Assembly: GCA_023397045.1 (NCBI GenBank)
Contig: JAEWUR010000256.1
Span: forward strand, 1 to 12,482
Reading direction: 5' to 3'
Length of the DNA: 12,482 bases
Source: Planctomycetota bacterium
Lineage (GTDB): Bacteria; Planctomycetota; Planctomycetia; Pirellulales; Thermoguttaceae
Shown here: in pieces, positions 7,540-12,482 of the stretch
Layout of the letters: each line of letters starts with the position of its first letter
How positions within the stretch are numbered: position 1 is the first letter of the stretch
Program-made: the position numbers and the translations under genes
The notes under the pieces: model-generated
Told to the model about the DNA's origin: nothing
The model's database searches: none
Seen by the model: the letters and a program-made list of their open reading frames with translations, nothing else

Positions 7540-10500
7540 ATGTCGATCGGGCCAAAGCATGACGCGGAACCGTTGACTCCGCTGCAAAATGCTGTCTTCC
7601 TCATCAAACAAGCGCAGGCCAAGCTGGCCGCCGTCGAACGGGCTAAATCCGAGCCCATCGCCGTCGTCGGCCTCGGTTGCCGTTTCCCTCGAAGCAACAA
7701 TCCGCGCGATTTCTGGCAACTCCTTTGCAATGGCGGTGACGCGGTCGTCGAGGTGCCTGCCGAACGATGGAACATCGACGACTACTACGACGCCGATCCC
7801 TCGGTGCCTGGCAAAATGAACACTCGCTGGGGCGGCTTCCTCGATCAAGTCGACCAGTTCGACGCCGATTTCTTCGGCATCTCGCCCCGCGAGGCCATCC
7901 GCATCGACCCGCAACACCGACTCCTGTTGGAAGTCGCTTGGGAAGCGCTCGAAAACGCGGGAATCCCGCCCGGTAAGCTCGCCCGCAGCAAAACCGGCGT
8001 CTACATCGGCGCGATCGGAAACGATTACGCGCTGGTGCAAGCCCGCGAATTGTTCGACATGGACGTTTTCACCGGAACCGGCGGCAGCCACGCCATCCTG
8101 GCCAATCGCCTTTCGTATTTTCTCAATCTCAGCGGACCGAGCATCGCGCTCGACACCGCCTGCTCGTCGTCCCTCGTCACGGTTCACCTGGCGTGCCAGG
8201 CGTTGCGGCGCGGCGAGATCGACACGGCCTTGGCCGGCGGTGTCAACTTGATCCTCGGTCCCGAAATGACCATCACGTTGACCAAAGCCCACATGATGGC
8301 CGACGACGGCCGATGCAAAGCGTTCGACGCCGCGGCCAACGGATACGTGCGCGGCGAAGGATGCGGCGTCGTCGTCCTCAAACGCCTCAGCGACGCCGCG
8401 GCCAACGGCGATCAGATCCTCGCCGTGATTCGCGGCACCGCCGTCAACCACGACGGGCGAAGCAACGGACTCTCCGCGCCGAACGGACCGGCCCAAGAGG
8501 CCGTCATCCGCGCCGCGCTCGCCGATGCCCACCTGAACCCCAGCGACATCAGCTACGTCGAAGCACACGGCACCGGCACCCGGCTCGGCGACCCGATCGA
8601 GATCGAGGCCCTCCGGTCGGCCTTGGCCGCCGATCGACCGGCCGATCAGCCCTTGGTCGTCGGTTCGGTCAAAACGAACATCGGCCACTTGGAAAGCGCC
8701 GCCGGAATCGCGGGCATCATCAAAGTCGTGCTGATGCTCCGCAACAATCACATTCCCGCCCATCTGCACCTGAAAACCATCAACCCGCTCTTGCGGCTCG
8801 ACGGCGTCCCGATGGAAATCCCGACCGAGGCGCGCGACTGGACGCGCGGCGACCAGCCTCGCCGCGCCGGCGTCAGCGCATTCGGCTTCGGCGGAACCAA
8901 TGGACACGTCATCCTCGAAGAATACACCGAGCCGTCGAACATCACCGCACCGCCGAACGCGCCAGCCTCCGAACGTCCCGTTCATGTCTTGACCCTCTCC
9001 GCCCGATCGCCACAGGCGCTTGGCGAATTGGCCGGCCAATACGCCGACCTGCTCGACGCCAATCCGTCGCTCGACCCAGCCGACGTGGCCTACTCGGCCA
9101 ACACAACCCGAGAACATCTCAGCCACCGCGCCGCCGTAACGGCATCAACCGCCGAGCAACTGGGCGAAAATCTGCGGAAAGTGACGTCCGATCCACAGGC
9201 CCCCGGCCTATCCGTCGGCGAGTGCAAGACCGACAAGCCGCCGCGAATCGCGTTCCTGTTCACCGGTCAAGGCGCTCAATACGCCGGCATGGGCCGGACG
9301 CTCTACGAAACGCAACCCGCTTTCCGCGCGGCCATTGACCGCTGCGACGCGCTGCTCCGCCCGCACATGGATCGTTCCTTGCTGTCGCTGCTCGACCCGC
9401 AAAGCGGCACGCTGCTCGACCGAACCGGCTACACCCAACCGACCATGTTCGCCCTCGAATATGCCCTGGCCACGCTCTGGCGCAGTTGGGGCATCGAGCC
9501 GTCCGTCGTCATCGGCCACAGCGTCGGCGAGTTCGCCGCCGCCTGCACCGCCGGCGTGTTTTCGCTCGAAGACGGCGCAATGCTGATCGCCAAACGCGCG
9601 AACCTCATGCAGTCGCTGCCGTCCGGTGGATTGATGGCCGCCGTCTTCGCCTCCGAAGAGCAGGTCGTCGAGGCCCTCGAAGACTATCGCGGCCGCGTGG
9701 CTATCGCCGGACTCAACGGACCGTCCAGCATCGTGGTCTCCGGCGACGAACCCGCCGTTCGCGACGCGCTCGCCAAGTTCGAAGCCGCCGGCGTCAAATC
9801 GAAGACGCTCGCCACCTCGCACGCATTCCATTCGCATCACATGGAGCCGATCCTCGATCCGTTGCGTCGGGCGGCCGAATCGGTGCAATGCTCGGCGCCG
9901 TCGATCGACATCATCTCGAACCTCACCGGACAAGTCGCCGACGCACAAACCTACGCCGATCCCGACTACTGGCCGCGACACGCACGACAGCCCGTCCGTT
10001 TCGCCCAAGGCGTTCAGGCGATGGCCGACCGCGGTTGCGAGCTGTTCCTCGAAATCGGCCCGAACCCCACGCTGATCGGCATGGCCCAACGGTGCCTGCC
10101 CGACGGCAACTTCGCGTGGCTGCCGTCGCTGCGTTCCGGACGCGACGATTGGCAAACCATGCTCGACAGCCTCGCCCGATTGTACGTCCGCGGTGCAAAA
10201 ATCGATTGGGCGGCCTTCGATCGCGACGCTCAACGAACGAAGATCGAATTGCCGCACTATCCCTTCCAGCGAAAACGATACTGGGTCAACGTTTCCCACG
10301 ATCCGGCGCAGTTCGGTTCCGCCTCGCCGTCAACCACCGGACAGACAACGCATCCGCTGCTCGGCCGTCGTGTCATCACGGCCACCGCCGAACGCATTTT
10401 CGAATCGCAACTCGCGGCGAATCGGCCCGCCGTCTTGGCCGACTCGAAGGTCCAAGGCGCAACGCTCATGCCGGCGGCCACCTATCTCGAAATGGCAATG

Positions 10501-12482
10501 GCCGCGTCGGTCAACAAGGATGGCCAATGCCGCACGCTGTGCGACGTCGCGCTGTCCGAGCCGCTTCTGCTGAACAAAACGCCCCAGACGGTCCAAACCA
10601 TCGTCTCGCCCAATGACACCTTCCGCATCGCCGGGATTACCGTCACCGGCGACGAACCAACCATCGTCGAACTGGCCGCCGGACGCTTTGAATCATCCTC
10701 CGACGAAGAACCGTTCTCCGTCGACTTCCCCGAATTGGGCGACGAAGCGCTCGGCGAGTCGACTTGGCTCGAATCGCTCGGCCAATCGGACGTCGCGCCC
10801 GGTCCCGGCTTCTCATGGCTGCAACGATGCAAAATCGAAGGCGACCGCGGCATCGCCGAGCTTCGCCTCCCGCGCGACGCCGATCACGTTCAAGACTACC
10901 GCGTCCATCCCGGCATCATTGACGCCGGCTTCCAACTGCTTCGCGCGATCCTGTACAACGACGGGCGCCGCCACACGACCTATCTCCCCATGAGCGTTGA
11001 TCGCGTTGAATTCCACGATATCGACGACCAGAACCTCGCAAACGTCCGTTGCATCGCAACGCTCCGCGAGCACGACAATCGCGCCGCCATCGGCGACCTC
11101 CGATTCGTCGACGCCCAGGGCCGCGCGTTCGGACGTCTCGACGGCGTGCGACTGCAATCCGTTCCTCGCGATTGGCTCCCCCGGCGTCTGGCGGGCCCGC
11201 TGCCCGACTGGTGCTACGAGTTGACGTGGCAACCTAAGTCGTTGGATTCGGCCGAGGCCGAACCATCCGAGTCGGGCGTCGGACGCTGGCTGATCTTCGA
11301 TTCGCACGATCGACTTGGCGCGGCGTTGGCCGAACGGCTCGAAATGAAAGGCGACCTGTGTACGCTCGCGCCTGCCGATATCGATCCCGAAAAACGCCGG
11401 GCGTTCCTCGCCGAGTTCTTCGCGGCCGTCGCCGACCCCAAGCCTCGCGGCGTCGTCTATCTGTCCGGCTTGAACGTCAACGGCCAGTCGGACGCGCCCG
11501 ACTTCGACGCGGCACAGCGCTACGGATGGGGCGGCATTCTCGACATTGTTCACGGCCTGGCTGAACTGGCCGAACCGCCGCGCCTTTGGATTGTGACACG
11601 CGGCGCCCAGGCTGCCGGCGAGCCGACGCACCCGCTCTGCCTGGCCCAGTCGCCGGTCTGGGGACTCGGTCGCGTCATCGCCTCGGAACACCCGAACCTG
11701 AACTGCACGCGCATCGATCTCGACCCGCAAAACTGCGGCGATTCGGCCGACCAGTTGGCCGAAGAGTTGCTCCTCGGTCAACTCGACGATCAAATCGCCT
11801 ATCGCGACGGCCAGCGCCGCGTCGCAAGGCTGATCCGGCTGCCGCTGCTTCCATCGGCAGACATCGCGTCGCCCGACGCAGGGCTTTCACTACACGACGA
11901 CGGCGCCTACATCATCACCGGCGGCCTCGGCGGACTCGGACTCAAGGTCGCCGAGTGGCTCGTCGATCGCGGCGCAACCCGCCTCGTGCTGCTCGGTCGT
12001 TCCGAGCCGTCGGAACACGCCAAGGCGATAATCGCCGAACTGGAAAACCGCGGAGCGATCGTCCAGGTGCGCCGATGCGACATCGGCCATCGAGAAAGCG
12101 TCGCGTCGCTGCTGGCCGAACTCCGCCAAAAATCGCCGCTGCGTGGCATCCTGCATCTGGCGGGCGTGCTCGACGACGGCGTCCTCCGCGAGCAAAACCG
12201 CGAACGGTTCGATCGCGTCATGGCCTCGAAAATGCTCGGGGCATGGCACCTCCACGAATTGACCCTCGACGATCCGCTCGATCTGTTCGTGTTGTTCTCC
12301 TCCGCGGCCGCACTGCTCGGTTCGCCGGGCCAGGGCAACTATGCGTCGGCCAACGCCTTCCTCGACGCACTAGCCCATCATCGCCGACACGAAAACCGCA
12401 CCGCCTTGAGCGTCAACTGGGGCTCCTGGGCCGAAGTCGGTATGGCCGCCCGGCTGATCGAGAACGAAGGTCGCCGTTGGGC
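7540..12482 (+). CDS. Type I polyketide synthase, KS-AT-DH-KR, truncated by the window edge; DH lacks its catalytic His
   Basis: The frame is open from 7540 to the window end (1647 complete codons), so the C-terminus is missing. A short helical N-terminus (about 1-37) precedes the ketosynthase, which has Cys208 in DTACSSSL, His343 in EAHGTGT and His383 in KTNIGHLES. The acyltransferase (about 570-870) has GHSVGE with Ser661 and HAFHS (761-765), the pattern of malonyl-CoA-specific domains, followed by the LPHYPFQRKRYW linker. The dehydratase (about 938-1215) reads SKVQGATLMP at the HxxxGxxxxP site, so Ser969 replaces the catalytic His; Asp1128 and Gln1132 remain, but YGP is PGP at 1087. A KR structural half follows, then the catalytic KR with TGGLGGLG (1460-1467), LDD (1544-1546), Lys1564, FSS, Tyr1601 and Asn1605. 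There is no enoylreductase. Predicted reaction: malonyl extension of the FAAL-loaded acyl chain and reduction to a beta-hydroxyacyl product. The expected ACP and release domain lie outside the window. GTG 7513 is the alternative start. Confidence 0.93.
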   Translation, partial: MSIGPKHDAEPLTPLQNAVFLIKQAQAKLAAVERAKSEPIAVVGLGCRFPRSNNPRDFWQLLCNGGDAVVEVPAERWNIDDYYDADPSVPGKMNTRWGGFLDQVDQFDADFFGISPREAIRIDPQHRLLLEVAWEALENAGIPPGKLARSKTGVYIGAIGNDYALVQARELFDMDVFTGTGGSHAILANRLSYFLNLSGPSIALDTACSSSLVTVHLACQALRRGEIDTALAGGVNLILGPEMTITLTKAHMMADDGRCKAFDAAANGYVRGEGCGVVVLKRLSDAAANGDQILAVIRGTAVNHDGRSNGLSAPNGPAQEAVIRAALADAHLNPSDISYVEAHGTGTRLGDPIEIEALRSALAADRPADQPLVVGSVKTNIGHLESAAGIAGIIKVVLMLRNNHIPAHLHLKTINPLLRLDGVPMEIPTEARDWTRGDQPRRAGVSAFGFGGTNGHVILEEYTEPSNITAPPNAPASERPVHVLTLSARSPQALGELAGQYADLLDANPSLDPADVAYSANTTREHLSHRAAVTASTAEQLGENLRKVTSDPQAPGLSVGECKTDKPPRIAFLFTGQGAQYAGMGRTLYETQPAFRAAIDRCDALLRPHMDRSLLSLLDPQSGTLLDRTGYTQPTMFALEYALATLWRSWGIEPSVVIGHSVGEFAAACTAGVFSLEDGAMLIAKRANLMQSLPSGGLMAAVFASEEQVVEALEDYRGRVAIAGLNGPSSIVVSGDEPAVRDALAKFEAAGVKSKTLATSHAFHSHHMEPILDPLRRAAESVQCSAPSIDIISNLTGQVADAQTYADPDYWPRHARQPVRFAQGVQAMADRGCELFLEIGPNPTLIGMAQRCLPDGNFAWLPSLRSGRDDWQTMLDSLARLYVRGAKIDWAAFDRDAQRTKIELPHYPFQRKRYWVNVSHDPAQFGSASPSTTGQTTHPLLGRRVITATAERIFESQLAANRPAVLADSKVQGATLMPAATYLEMAMAASVNKDGQCRTLCDVALSEPLLLNKTPQTVQTIVSPNDTFRIAGITVTGDEPTIVELAAGRFESSSDEEPFSVDFPELGDEALGESTWLESLGQSDVAPGPGFSWLQRCKIEGDRGIAELRLPRDADHVQDYRVHPGIIDAGFQLLRAILYNDGRRHTTYLPMSVDRVEFHDIDDQNLANVRCIATLREHDNRAAIGDLRFVDAQGRAFGRLDGVRLQSVPRDWLPRRLAGPLPDWCYELTWQPKSLDSAEAEPSESGVGRWLIFDSHDRLGAALAERLEMKGDLCTLAPADIDPEKRRAFLAEFFAAVADPKPRGVVYLSGLNVNGQSDAPDFDAAQRYGWGGILDIVHGLAELAEPPRLWIVTRGAQAAGEPTHPLCLAQSPVWGLGRVIASEHPNLNCTRIDLDPQNCGDSADQLAEELLLGQLDDQIAYRDGQRRVARLIRLPLLPSADIASPDAGLSLHDDGAYIITGGLGGLGLKVAEWLVDRGATRLVLLGRSEPSEHAKAIIAELENRGAIVQVRRCDIGHRESVASLLAELRQKSPLRGILHLAGVLDDGVLREQNRERFDRVMASKMLGAWHLHELTLDDPLDLFVLFSSAAALLGSPGQGNYASANAFLDALAHHRRHENRTALSVNWGSWAEVGMAARLIENEGRRW

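Noticed and set aside
7435..9126. A 563-codon open frame on the minus strand across the FAAL-PKS junction.
   Set aside because: It is antisense to the FAAL ACP tail and the ketosynthase, both with intact catalytic motifs. The translation is low-complexity Gly/Val/Asp/Arg-rich and matches no family I know.
8193..9338. A 381-codon plus-strand open frame in another frame of the PKS.
   Set aside because: The translation is an Arg/Pro/His-rich frameshift product of the ketosynthase region; the true frame carries all KS catalytic residues.
9208..10299. A 363-codon minus-strand open frame opposite the AT domain.
   Set aside because: It is a compositional shadow of the PKS coding strand with no domain signature; the same applies to 10813-11793 minus.

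Overview
The window looks like planctomycete chromosome. The evidence is a very large secreted protein whose N-terminus carries the planctomycete extracellular signature (basic start, then LEELESRQLLS at about residues 12-22), high-GC coding sequence and weak Shine-Dalgarno sites. The genus cannot be fixed from the sequence.

Left part (65-4837, minus strand): one uninterrupted gene for a 1590-residue mosaic surface protein. In order it has the planctomycete N-terminal signature, a cyclophilin-type peptidyl-prolyl isomerase domain, cadherin/Ig-like domains, five choice-of-anchor-D-like repeats (A-B-A-B-A order, exact 729-nt super-period), five 49-residue FG-GAP/VCBS-like GDWDGDG repeats, and a C-terminal domain with the zinc-protease-like motif HELGHVAGLED. 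Downstream, bases 1-15 are G-rich and may be the edge of a dispersed intergenic repeat.

Centre (4838-5362): a roughly 525-base, comparatively AT-rich gap between divergently transcribed genes. No convincing gene lies in it. It holds a perfect 14-bp palindrome, a weak sigma70-like candidate promoter for the minus-strand gene, and a perfect TATAAT about 90 bases before the plus-strand operon.

Right part (5363-12482, plus strand): a lipid/polyketide operon. The first gene is a fatty acyl-AMP ligase (FAAL) fused to an acyl carrier protein. The second starts about 23 bases after the first stops and is a type I polyketide synthase, cut by the window edge, ordered KS-AT-DH-KR with no enoylreductase. 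Inferred route: the FAAL adenylates a fatty acid and loads it on its own ACP, the KS extends it with malonyl-CoA, and the KR reduces the beta-ketone. The DH has Ser where the catalytic His should be and a degenerate YGP motif, so the module probably leaves a beta-hydroxyl. The ACP of this module and any release domain or tailoring genes lie beyond the right edge.
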